Shown here: positions 1-7,140 of the stretch, piece by piece | Position numbering within the stretch: the first letter of the stretch is position 1 | Layout: every line of letters begins with the position of its first letter | NCBI GenBank assembly: GCA_032251145.1 | Contig: JAVVER010000089.1 | Coordinates: forward strand, 1-14,238 | DNA: 14,238 nucleotides | Reading direction: 5' to 3' | DNA from: BRH-c54 sp032251145 | Lineage (GTDB): Bacteria > Bacteroidota > Bacteroidia > Flavobacteriales_E > Vicingaceae | Notes under the pieces: model-generated | Seen by the model: the letters and a program-made list of their open reading frames with translations, nothing else | What the model was told of the DNA's origin: nothing | Database searches by the model: none | Program-made: the position numbers and the translations under genes

Positions 1-171
1 CATCAACAATTTAAAAGTTCTTATCACTTAATAATTAATAATGCACAACGGGTATTATTTATTATATTATACAACCAGGATTTAAAGGAATTAATCATAA
101 AGAATATAAAAAAAATGGATTTAATGAATTTTTAAAACCTTATTATTTCAGATTTAATAGTGGTTGGTAGT
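1..171 (+). CDS. 3' end of a gene cut by the left window edge, unknown product
   Basis: Frame 1 is open from the first base for 56 codons and ends in TAG at 169-171. In DNA this AT-rich, 56 codons without a stop is unlikely by chance, so this is probably the C-terminus of a real protein whose start lies outside the window. The visible part is rich in Ile, Leu, Lys and Asn and ends in an aromatic stretch finishing FNSGW. No motif lets me assign a family. The next gene starts 159 bases later behind its own promoter-like site, so this gene is probably a separate transcription unit. Confidence 0.55.
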
Positions 172-263
172 GAATCTTTATAAACATCAGAAACTTCCAA
201 AATAATCATCTTCCTATGGAGAAAGTTTCTACTCATAGTCGTTTCAATTAGGAAAAAAAACAG

Positions 264-295
264 ATTGATGTTGTATAAAAAGAAGTGTAATTTTG
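264..295 (+). promoter_or_regulatory. Bacteroidota-type promoter for uvrA
   Basis: A perfect TAnnTTTG -7 box (TAATTTTG) lies at 288-295. An ATTG at 264-267, 20 bases upstream, can serve as the -33 TTTG element. Transcription would begin around 300-303, giving a leader of about 30 bases before the uvrA ATG. No LexA-like operator is obvious around it. Confidence 0.5.
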
Positions 296-330
296 AAACT
301 TCATTTTACACATTACTTACTATTCAATAA

Positions 331-3144
331 ATGAGCAAACCCCTAAGTAAAGAAAAAACAGCCAAAACACATATTTTAATTAAAGGAGCAAGAGTTAACA
401 ACCTTAAGAATATTGATGTTGCCATCACTCGAAACAAATTTACAGTTATTACGGGTGTTTCTGGTTCTGGAAAGTCTTCTTTAGCTTTCGATACGCTTTT
501 TGCTGAGGGTCAGCGTAGATATGTAGAAAGTCTTTCGGCTTATGCTCGTCAGTTTTTAGGAAAACTAGAAAAACCCGCAGTAGATTACATTCATGGAATT
601 GCCCCTGCCATTGCCATAGAACAAAAAGTAAACACGGTAAACAAACGCTCAACCGTTGGTACTTCTACCGAAATTTACGATTACCTAAAGTTGCTTTATG
701 CCAGAATTGGTAAGACCTTCTCCCCTGTTTCGGGTAAAGAAGTAAAAAAACATACCTTAAAAGATGTGGTAAATTTTATTACCCAACAAGCTGAAGGTGA
801 AAAAATAATTCTGCTTTCTAAAATTGAATTTAAAGACAAAAAAAATACCGATAAAACACTTTCTTCCTTATTACAAAGAGGTTTTTCAAGGATTTGGCTC
901 AACAACGAAATGCTAAGAATTGATAAAACTCAAGAAATAAAAATAGATACCAATAATACTTATTTAATAATAGACCGTTTTGTTGCTTCCGCAGATGATG
1001 AGGAACAACTTAGCAGAATTTACGATAGTGTTGAAACTGCTTTTTTTGAAGGCAAACACCAATGTCAGGTGCTTACGTACAAAAATGAACAACCTGTTAT
1101 TACCCATTTTAGCAACAAGTTTGAAATGGACGGAATTCTCTTTGAAGAGCCTTCTGTCCACTTTTTTAGTTTCAATAACCCATTTGGTGCGTGTAAAAAA
1201 TGTGAAGGTTACGGAAGCATTATTGGGATTGATGAAAATTTAGTTATTCCTGATGGTAGTTTGTCTGTTTACCAAGACGCTGTTGTTTGCTGGAAAGGTG
1301 AAAAAATGCAGCAATGGAAAGAACATTTTATTTTAAATGCCACTAAAGAAAAATTTCCCATCCACAAACCTTATGATGAGCTTACTCCTGAACAAAAAGA
1401 TGTTTTATGGAATGGAAGCCCCTATTTTGAAGGAATTAACGATTTTTTTAAGATGGTGGAAAGCAACAGCTACAAAATTCAATACCGTGTTTTGTTGGCA
1501 AGATACAGAGGAAAAACTAGTTGTCCCGATTGCAAAGGAACTCGTTTAAGAAAAGACGCCAACTATGTAAAAATTAATAAAACCGCTATTGCAGAATTGG
1601 TGTTGATGCCTATAGATCAATTATCCATTTTTTTCAAAAAATTAAAGCTGTCGGAAAGTGATATTACTATTTCTAAACGATTGTTGATAGAAATTAATAA
1701 TAGATTAAGTTATTTAGAGCATGTAGGCTTAGGTTATTTAACATTAAATCGTTTATCATCAACGCTTTCAGGTGGCGAATCACAACGAATAAATTTAGCC
1801 ACTTCTTTAGGAAGTAGCTTGGTGGGCTCTATGTATATTTTAGATGAACCTAGTATTGGTTTGCACTCTAAAGATACAGAACAACTTATTGGCGTGCTTA
1901 AACAATTACAACAATTGGGCAACTCAGTAATTTTAGTAGAGCACGATGAAGATATTATGAGAGCTGCCGATGAAATTATTGATATTGGTCCGGAAGCTGG
2001 AACATTGGGAGGCAATGTAGTTTTTAGCGGAAATTTTAATGAATTACTAAAAAAAGACAACACCTTAACAGCCAATTACCTTAATAAAACTCTTGAAATT
2101 CCTGTTCCTGAAAAACGCAGAAAATGGAAAAACAAAATTGTGGTAGAAGGAGCTAAAGAAAATAACCTTAAGAACATCACTACCGCTTTTCCGTTGGGCG
2201 TTATTACTGCTGTAACTGGAGTTAGCGGCTCAGGTAAATCTACCTTGATAAAAAACTGCTTGTTACCTCAGTTAAACCGATATCTAAACGGCTATTCCAA
2301 TAAAAACACAAAAATAAAAGGCATTTCAGGTGATGTTAATTTAATTAATGCTGTGGAATATGTCAACCAAAATCCTATTGGAAAATCTTCTCGCTCCAAC
2401 CCTGTTACTTACATAAAAGCGTATGATGAAATAAGAAATTTATTTGCTAATCATTCATTATCTAAAAATAGAGGGTATAAACCAGCACATTTTTCTTTTA
2501 ATGTTGATGGCGGAAGATGTGAAACTTGTAAAGGCGAAGGAGAAATTACAGTAGAAATGCAGTTTATGGCAGACATCCATCTAAAATGTAATGAATGCAA
2601 AGGAAAACGTTTTAAACAAGAATTGTTAGATGTAAAAATTGGCGATAAACACATTAGTAATATCCTTGATTTAACCATAGATGAAGGCATTGCTTTTTTT
2701 GAGCAACTCCCTAAAGATCAAGGAAAAAAAATTGCAGAAAAACTTAGTCCCTTACAAGAAGTTGGATTGGGTTATGTACATTTAGGACAATCTTCTAATA
2801 CCCTTAGCGGTGGAGAAGCTCAACGGGTAAAATTGGCTGGATTTCTAAGCAAAAAAAACAGTAAAGAAAAACTACTTTTTATTTTTGATGAACCTACAAC
2901 AGGTTTGCATTTTCATGATATTAATAAATTAGTAAAATCTTTTAACGGACTTATTGCTCAAGGACATACCATTATTGTAATTGAACATAATTTAGATGTT
3001 GTAAAATGTGCCGATTGGGTAATAGATTTAGGTCCAGGAGGTGGCGAACATGGCGGTAAACTTGTTTTTGAAGGAACTCCTGAGGATATGATAAAAGCAA
3101 AAACATCGGTAACAGGAAAGTATCTTAAAGAAAAACTGAGTTAA
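331..3144 (+). CDS. uvrA: UvrA, excinuclease ABC subunit A
   Basis: This is the damage-sensing ATPase of nucleotide excision repair, which works as a dimer and loads UvrB at DNA lesions in the cytoplasm. At 937 residues it has the family's normal length and all the hallmarks of a tandem ABC protein. The first half has Walker A GVSGSGKS at 42-49, signature LSGGESQR at 479-486 and Walker B LDEPSIGLH at about 504-512. The second half has Walker A at 630-637, signature LSGGEAQR at 825-832 and Walker B FDEPTTGLH at about 852-860. Zinc-binding pairs are C288/C291 with C398/C401, and C730/C733 with C753/C756. The region at about 130-245 corresponds to the UvrB-binding domain. An in-frame TAA at 328-330 directly precedes the ATG, which fixes the start. 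Many Bacteroidota carry two uvrA paralogues. I cannot tell which one this is, but nothing essential is missing. It stands alone, with no uvrB or uvrC nearby. Confidence 0.96.
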   Translation: MSKPLSKEKTAKTHILIKGARVNNLKNIDVAITRNKFTVITGVSGSGKSSLAFDTLFAEGQRRYVESLSAYARQFLGKLEKPAVDYIHGIAPAIAIEQKVNTVNKRSTVGTSTEIYDYLKLLYARIGKTFSPVSGKEVKKHTLKDVVNFITQQAEGEKIILLSKIEFKDKKNTDKTLSSLLQRGFSRIWLNNEMLRIDKTQEIKIDTNNTYLIIDRFVASADDEEQLSRIYDSVETAFFEGKHQCQVLTYKNEQPVITHFSNKFEMDGILFEEPSVHFFSFNNPFGACKKCEGYGSIIGIDENLVIPDGSLSVYQDAVVCWKGEKMQQWKEHFILNATKEKFPIHKPYDELTPEQKDVLWNGSPYFEGINDFFKMVESNSYKIQYRVLLARYRGKTSCPDCKGTRLRKDANYVKINKTAIAELVLMPIDQLSIFFKKLKLSESDITISKRLLIEINNRLSYLEHVGLGYLTLNRLSSTLSGGESQRINLATSLGSSLVGSMYILDEPSIGLHSKDTEQLIGVLKQLQQLGNSVILVEHDEDIMRAADEIIDIGPEAGTLGGNVVFSGNFNELLKKDNTLTANYLNKTLEIPVPEKRRKWKNKIVVEGAKENNLKNITTAFPLGVITAVTGVSGSGKSTLIKNCLLPQLNRYLNGYSNKNTKIKGISGDVNLINAVEYVNQNPIGKSSRSNPVTYIKAYDEIRNLFANHSLSKNRGYKPAHFSFNVDGGRCETCKGEGEITVEMQFMADIHLKCNECKGKRFKQELLDVKIGDKHISNILDLTIDEGIAFFEQLPKDQGKKIAEKLSPLQEVGLGYVHLGQSSNTLSGGEAQRVKLAGFLSKKNSKEKLLFIFDEPTTGLHFHDINKLVKSFNGLIAQGHTIIVIEHNLDVVKCADWVIDLGPGGGEHGGKLVFEGTPEDMIKAKTSVTGKYLKEKLS

Positions 3145-3349
3145 GTAATCCTACCAAATTGTTAAAAACTATTAAATTGTGTATAAATTAGACGGCTTAA
3201 AAATGTTCAACATAAAAAGATTGTTGACTTTTGTTTTTAACTAACTATAAACTAAAACGCTTACATGAAACGACTATAAGTAAAAATTTTTCATACAGGA
3301 AAATGATTATTTTGGGAAACGCTAGTTCGCGAATACATTAATAAAATAA

Positions 3350-3357
3350 TATATTTG
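3350..3357 (+). promoter_or_regulatory. -7 promoter box for the TPP enzyme/aldehyde dehydrogenase unit
   Basis: TATATTTG is an exact match to the Bacteroidota TAnnTTTG box, 46 bases before the ATG at 3404. There is no good TTTG about 20 bases upstream. Instead an 8-bp palindrome TTCGCGAA (3326-3333) occupies the -33 region. The rest of the 259-base spacer (3145-3403) holds no gene that I can support. Confidence 0.4.
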
Positions 3358-3366
3358 CGATGAGCA

Positions 3367-3378
3367 GTTACATGTAAC
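3367..3378. promoter_or_regulatory. 12-bp perfect palindrome, candidate operator
   Basis: GTTACATGTAAC reads identically on both strands. It lies 9 bases downstream of the -7 box, at about the predicted transcription start and early leader, where a dimeric repressor would block initiation. No regulator gene is adjacent, so the partner is unknown. A single 12-bp palindrome can occur by chance in a window this long, so the support is mainly its position. Confidence 0.35.
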
Positions 3379-3403
3379 CTATAAAAAAAATAAGTATAAA
3401 CGC

Positions 3404-5044
3404 ATGAAAGCTTCTGATTTATTTATAAAAGCACTCGAAAACGAAGGTGTACAATACATTTTTGGTGTTCCGGGTGAAGAAAACTTAGATTTTCTTAACT
3501 CCTTAAAAAATTCAACTATTCAACTTATAATCACCCGACATGAACAAGGAGCGGGTTTTATGGCAGCAACTTATGGTAGGTTAACAGGCAAACCCGGTGT
3601 TTGCATTGCTACCTTAGGGCCTGGAGCAACTAACTTTGTTACTCCTGCAGCTTATGCTCAACTTGGAGGAATGCCTATGTTTATGATTACTGGTCAGAAG
3701 CCCATAAAAAAAAGTAAGCAAGGCAGATTTCAAATTGTTGATATTGTTGATCTAATGCGACCTATCACTAAATTTACCAAACAAATTGTTAATGCCAATA
3801 ATATTGCTCCTTTGGTAAGAGAATGCTTTCGTTTGGCAACAGAAGAACGCCCAGGAGCAGTTCATTTAGAATTACCCGAAGATATTGCTGGTGAGGATGT
3901 TACTAATCAGACTTTTGAAGTTTCTGATTATAGAATCCCTACTGCTGATGAAAAAGTAATTCAGCAAGCTGTAGAAATGATAGAAAAAGCTAAAATGCCG
4001 CTATTATTAATTGGTGCGGGGGCTAACAGAAAAAACACAAGTAAAGCCCTTACCAATTTTGTTGAAAGAACAGGCATGCCTTTTTTCAATACACAAATGG
4101 GTAAAGGGGTTGTTGACGAAAGGCATAAATTTTATTTAGGTACAGCAGCTCTTTCTGATAATGATTTCTTGCACTGTGCTATCAACAGAGCCGATTTAAT
4201 CATTAATGTTGGTCATGATGTTATTGAAAAACCACCATTCTTTATGGAACATGGCGGCACAAAAGTGATTCATATCAATTACTTCCCAGCTCAAGTAGAT
4301 GCTGTTTATTTTCCTCAACTAAATGTGGTTGGAGATATTGACGACTCAATTCAACAAATGACCAACTCGATTACCAATTCACCTAATTGGGATTTTTCTT
4401 ATTATGAAAGAATAACCAATGAAGTAGAAATGCACTTATCTAAATATGCTCAGGATAAACGTTTTCCTGTTTTGCCTCAGCGTTTGGTAAATGTAATGAG
4501 AAAGCTTATTCCTGATGATGGAATTGTATCGCTTGATAATGGAATTTATAAAATTTGGTTTGCCAGAAACTACAAATGCTACCAAAGAAATACACTTTTA
4601 TTAGATAATGCCTTAGCTACTATGGGAGCAGGATTACCTGCAGCCATGATGGCTAAAATGATTTATCCCGAAAGAAAAGTGGTAGCTGTTTGTGGTGATG
4701 GTGGTTTTATGATGAACTCTCAGGAAATGGAAACGGCAGTACGTTTAAAATTAAACTTAGTAGTTATCATTTTAAATGATAATGCTTATGGAATGATTAA
4801 ATGGAAACAAGAAGGAATGGGCTTTGAAAGTTATGGTCTTGATTATGCCAACCCAGATTTTGTGAAATATGCAGAAAGCTACGGAGCAATAGGACACCGA
4901 CCTACCAACGATGAGGAAATTGTTACTACCATTGAAAAATGCTTAAATAGCGAGGGCGTACATCTTATTGATTTAGCGGTAGATTATTCCTTAAATCACT
5001 CTATATTAAATGTAATCTTAAAAGAAAAAACGTGTATTTTATAA
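3404..5044 (+). CDS. Thiamine-diphosphate enzyme of the acetolactate synthase family
   Basis: This is a cytoplasmic ThDP-dependent enzyme acting on 2-oxo acids. It has the three-domain layout of the family: an N-terminal pyrimidine-binding domain (about 1-165) with the catalytic glutamate E47 in TRHEQGAG, a central domain (about 185-325), and a C-terminal diphosphate/Mg-binding domain with GDGGF at 431-435 and NDNAYGM at 458-464. The sequence after GDG and the VDYS.N ending resemble catabolic acetolactate synthase (AlsS) more than the FAD-dependent biosynthetic IlvB type. Its length of 546 residues fits. No ilvN small subunit, ilvC or alsD lies beside it. The next gene is an aldehyde dehydrogenase, which suggests instead a decarboxylation that releases an aldehyde. 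Acetolactate synthase is the default family label, but a 2-oxo-acid decarboxylase or another carboligase is equally possible. The family is sure and the substrate is open. Confidence 0.88.
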   Translation: MKASDLFIKALENEGVQYIFGVPGEENLDFLNSLKNSTIQLIITRHEQGAGFMAATYGRLTGKPGVCIATLGPGATNFVTPAAYAQLGGMPMFMITGQKPIKKSKQGRFQIVDIVDLMRPITKFTKQIVNANNIAPLVRECFRLATEERPGAVHLELPEDIAGEDVTNQTFEVSDYRIPTADEKVIQQAVEMIEKAKMPLLLIGAGANRKNTSKALTNFVERTGMPFFNTQMGKGVVDERHKFYLGTAALSDNDFLHCAINRADLIINVGHDVIEKPPFFMEHGGTKVIHINYFPAQVDAVYFPQLNVVGDIDDSIQQMTNSITNSPNWDFSYYERITNEVEMHLSKYAQDKRFPVLPQRLVNVMRKLIPDDGIVSLDNGIYKIWFARNYKCYQRNTLLLDNALATMGAGLPAAMMAKMIYPERKVVAVCGDGGFMMNSQEMETAVRLKLNLVVIILNDNAYGMIKWKQEGMGFESYGLDYANPDFVKYAESYGAIGHRPTNDEEIVTTIEKCLNSEGVHLIDLAVDYSLNHSILNVILKEKTCIL

Positions 5045-5100
5045 AATTCACAATTCGAGATTAGAGATTTGAAATTAACAATTAACAATTAACAAATAAC
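5045..5100 (+). repeat. Degenerate heptanucleotide tandem repeat filling the intergenic spacer
   Basis: The spacer between the TPP enzyme stop (TAA 5042-5044) and the aldehyde dehydrogenase ATG (5102) can be cut into exactly eight 7-base units fitting RATTHRM. The three at 5073-5093 are perfect AATTAAC copies. The last (5094-5100) differs from AATTAAC at one base, and the four upstream units are GATTTGA, GATTAGA and two AATTC-type variants. One base remains before the ATG. No Shine-Dalgarno sequence is present. The array may be a translation spacer, a remnant of repeat expansion, or a length-variable element. Confidence 0.7.
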
Positions 5101-5101
5101 T

Positions 5102-6487
5102 ATGTTACAAGTAATATCTCCTTATAATTTAAAATTAATAAAAGAAATTCCTGTAATAGGAAAAGATGAAGTAGAAAAACAATTACAAACTGCTTATGCC
5201 TTATTTGAAGACCAGACTAATTGGTTACCAGCACATCAGCGAATTGCCATTTTAGAAAAGACTGCAGAAATAATGAAAGGTCGTGTAGAAGAATTGACCA
5301 AAATTGCAGCACAAGAAGGCGGAAAACCTTATATAGATTCTAAAGTTGAAGTACTTAGAGCCATTAACGGAGTAAAATTAGCAGCCGAACATATTGCTCA
5401 GATAAAAGGCGAAGAAATTCCTATGGGATTAACTCAAGCTTCTGTAAACAGAATGGCTTTTGTAAGCAGAGAGCCTATAGGTGTTGTTGCTTCTGTAAGT
5501 GCTTTTAATCATCCTTTAAACTTAACCATCCACCAAACCGTAACAGCTTTTGCAGCAGGTTGCCCGGTAATTATTAAACCTGCCTCCACTACTCCACTTT
5601 CTTGTTTAAATTTTATTGAAATTTTAAAAGAAGCAGGAATGCCAGAAGGTTGGTGTCAAGCTGCAGTTTGCGATAGAGAAGCTGCAACTTATTTAGTTAC
5701 CGATAAAAGAATAAATTACTTTTCTTTCATCGGCTCGGCAAGTGTGGGCTGGAGTTTAAAATCTAAACTTGCTCCAGGAACAAGATGTGCGTTAGAACAT
5801 GGCGGTGTTGCACCTGTTATTGTTGAACCAGATGCTGATTTAACAGAATTAATTCCTGCTTTAGCAAAAGGTGGCTTTTATCATGCCGGACAAGTATGTG
5901 TTTCTGTTCAAAAAGTATTTGTACACGAATCTATTTGTGAAAATGTAGCTCAACTATTAGCTGCCGAAGCTAAAAAACTAATTGTTGGAGATCCTTTAGA
6001 TGAAAAAACAGAAGTTGGTCCGTTAATTACACCTCAGGAAAATGACAGGGTTGAAACTTGGGTAAACGAAGCTATTGAAAAAGGAGCTAAAGTACTTTGT
6101 GGTGGTAAAAAGATTTCTGAAACATGCTTTGAACCAACGGTTTTACTAAACCCACCTGCTGATGCAAAAGTTTCTACCGATGAAATTTTTGGTCCTGTTG
6201 TTTGTGTTTACAGTTATACCAACAGATTAGAAGCTATAAAAATTGCCAACAGTTTAGATGTTCATTTTCAGGCAGCAGTATTTACCAAAAATATAGATAT
6301 AGCTTTAGATACGGTTAAAAAATTAAATGCTACAGCAGTAATGGTTAACGATCATACCGCTTTTAGAGTAGATTGGATGCCTTTTGGTGGTAGAGATGCT
6401 TCTGGAATAGGCATGGGTGGAATCCCTTATTCTATACATGAAATGACTAGAGAAAAATTAATGGTTTTAAAAAGCAATTTACTTTAA
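5102..6487 (+). CDS. NAD(P)-dependent aldehyde dehydrogenase
   Basis: This enzyme oxidises an aldehyde to a carboxylic acid, or to a thioester, in the cytoplasm. The aldehyde dehydrogenase catalytic set is complete: N136 in the SAFNHP oxyanion region, K159 of the cofactor-binding KPAS motif, the general base E232 in LEHGG, the nucleophile C266 in HAGQVC, and E361 in EIFGPV. Its 461 residues are typical of the shorter ALDH subfamilies. The text around E232 and the C-terminal SGIGMGGIPYSI stretch resemble the lactaldehyde/phosphonoacetaldehyde dehydrogenase-like group, but I would not name a substrate from this. It follows the TPP enzyme by 57 bases on the same strand with no promoter-like box exact enough to separate them, so the two are probably co-transcribed. 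The product of the first enzyme may be the aldehyde used here. Confidence 0.92.
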   Translation: MLQVISPYNLKLIKEIPVIGKDEVEKQLQTAYALFEDQTNWLPAHQRIAILEKTAEIMKGRVEELTKIAAQEGGKPYIDSKVEVLRAINGVKLAAEHIAQIKGEEIPMGLTQASVNRMAFVSREPIGVVASVSAFNHPLNLTIHQTVTAFAAGCPVIIKPASTTPLSCLNFIEILKEAGMPEGWCQAAVCDREAATYLVTDKRINYFSFIGSASVGWSLKSKLAPGTRCALEHGGVAPVIVEPDADLTELIPALAKGGFYHAGQVCVSVQKVFVHESICENVAQLLAAEAKKLIVGDPLDEKTEVGPLITPQENDRVETWVNEAIEKGAKVLCGGKKISETCFEPTVLLNPPADAKVSTDEIFGPVVCVYSYTNRLEAIKIANSLDVHFQAAVFTKNIDIALDTVKKLNATAVMVNDHTAFRVDWMPFGGRDASGIGMGGIPYSIHEMTREKLMVLKSNLL

Positions 6488-6513
6488 TTAAGCTCGTTTC
6501 ATAAAATGTTTAT

Positions 6514-6521
6514 TATTTTTG
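6514..6521 (+). promoter_or_regulatory. -7 promoter box for the barrel gene and waaA
   Basis: TATTTTTG matches TAnnTTTG exactly and sits 26 bases before the ATG at 6548. It would give a leader of about 20 bases. No clear TTTG lies at the expected -33 distance, so the support is the -7 box and its position only. Confidence 0.35.
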
Positions 6522-6547
6522 AAAACAGAAATTAAACACAACTAACC

Positions 6548-7117
6548 ATGAACCATTTATCAACTTTTAAATATATACTTTTTGTTGTTTCTCTAGTTTT
6601 CTCATCTATTATTTTAGCTCAAGATACTTATGTTTATGGAGATACACAAACAAATATTAGCGGACAACAAAACAAAGGTTTTAGTTGGGATAAAGTAACA
6701 CTTGGAGGAAATATTGGAGCTACCTTTGGAGATATTACATATTTTGAAATTGCCCCTATTGCTGGCTATTATTTTACAAATAATATTATTGGAGGTGTTG
6801 GGGTTAACTACATTTATTATAATGATAAAATTTATAACTTTAAAACAAGTATTTATGGAGGAAGAGTTTTTGGACAGTATTTAGTAGATTTTGCACCTTT
6901 AATAGCTCATGTAGAAGCAGAGTTAATAAACATTGAAAAATTTAACCGTGAACGATTAAATATTTACAACTTTTATGTTGGTGGAGGTTTGCGACAAAGT
7001 TTAGGGGGAAACTCTTATCTTTTTTTAATGGTACTTTGGAACTTAAACGAAACGCAAGAATCCTTTTTTTTGCAACCAAACCCAATTTATAGATTTGGTA
7101 TTGCTGTAGGGTTGTAA
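6548..7117 (+). CDS. Small outer-membrane beta-barrel protein, function unknown
   Basis: The 189-residue product begins with a Sec signal peptide (hydrophobic residues about 10-23, probable signal peptidase I cleavage after A24, before QDT). The mature part alternates polar and aromatic/hydrophobic residues in short strands separated by Gly/Asn turns: GGNIGATFG, IAPIAGYYF, GGVGVNYIYY, FYVGGGLRQSL, YRFGIAVGL. This is the pattern of an 8-strand outer-membrane barrel of the porin-like or OmpW/OprF-like class common in Bacteroidota. It does not end in the usual terminal Phe or Tyr but in GL. It lies 11 bases upstream of waaA and probably shares its transcript, linking it by context, not by proven function, to envelope assembly. 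I do not recognise a specific family. Confidence 0.72.
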   Translation: MNHLSTFKYILFVVSLVFSSIILAQDTYVYGDTQTNISGQQNKGFSWDKVTLGGNIGATFGDITYFEIAPIAGYYFTNNIIGGVGVNYIYYNDKIYNFKTSIYGGRVFGQYLVDFAPLIAHVEAELINIEKFNRERLNIYNFYVGGGLRQSLGGNSYLFLMVLWNLNETQESFFLQPNPIYRFGIAVGL

Positions 7118-7140
7118 TTAATTTTTTAATGAAATTAATT
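7116..7140 (+). promoter_or_regulatory. AT hairpin presenting the waaA start codon in its loop
   Basis: Arms AATTAATTT (7116-7124) and AAATTAATT (7132-7140) are perfectly complementary over 9 bp. The 7-base loop TTTAATG contains the waaA ATG. The left arm begins in the stop codon of the barrel gene, so ribosomes terminating there would open the structure. All pairs are A-U, so the hairpin is weak on its own. Confidence 0.35.

Noticed and set aside
706..750. Lack of the cysteine pair after the LLYARIGK segment of UvrA (SPVSG instead of CPxCG), seen as possible loss of a zinc site
   Set aside because: That pair is not one of the structural zinc sites of UvrA and is also missing in the E. coli protein; the real zinc ligands are all present.
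980..1243. Open frame of 87 codons inside uvrA (plus strand, second frame), and similar frames elsewhere within the long genes
   Set aside because: They lie wholly within well-supported genes, have no recognisable motif and no promoter-like site, and are expected by chance in the alternative frames.
1734..2075. Open frame of 113 codons antisense to uvrA
   Set aside because: It mirrors the conserved first signature and Walker B region of uvrA; its composition is explained by the opposite strand and nothing supports its expression.
2852..2859. Run of eight A in uvrA as a possible frameshift or slippage site
   Set aside because: The reading frame and conserved motifs continue normally across it, and such runs are common at this base composition.
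3203..3244. Tiny frame starting ATG TTC AAC with a basic-hydrophobic beginning in the uvrA/TPP enzyme spacer
   Set aside because: It stops after 13 codons and has no continuation in another frame, so it looks like chance rather than a leader peptide or a broken gene.
3404..5044. Biosynthetic acetohydroxyacid synthase for branched-chain amino acids
   Set aside because: No small subunit or other ilv gene is adjacent, and the motifs around the cofactor site look closer to the catabolic AlsS type.
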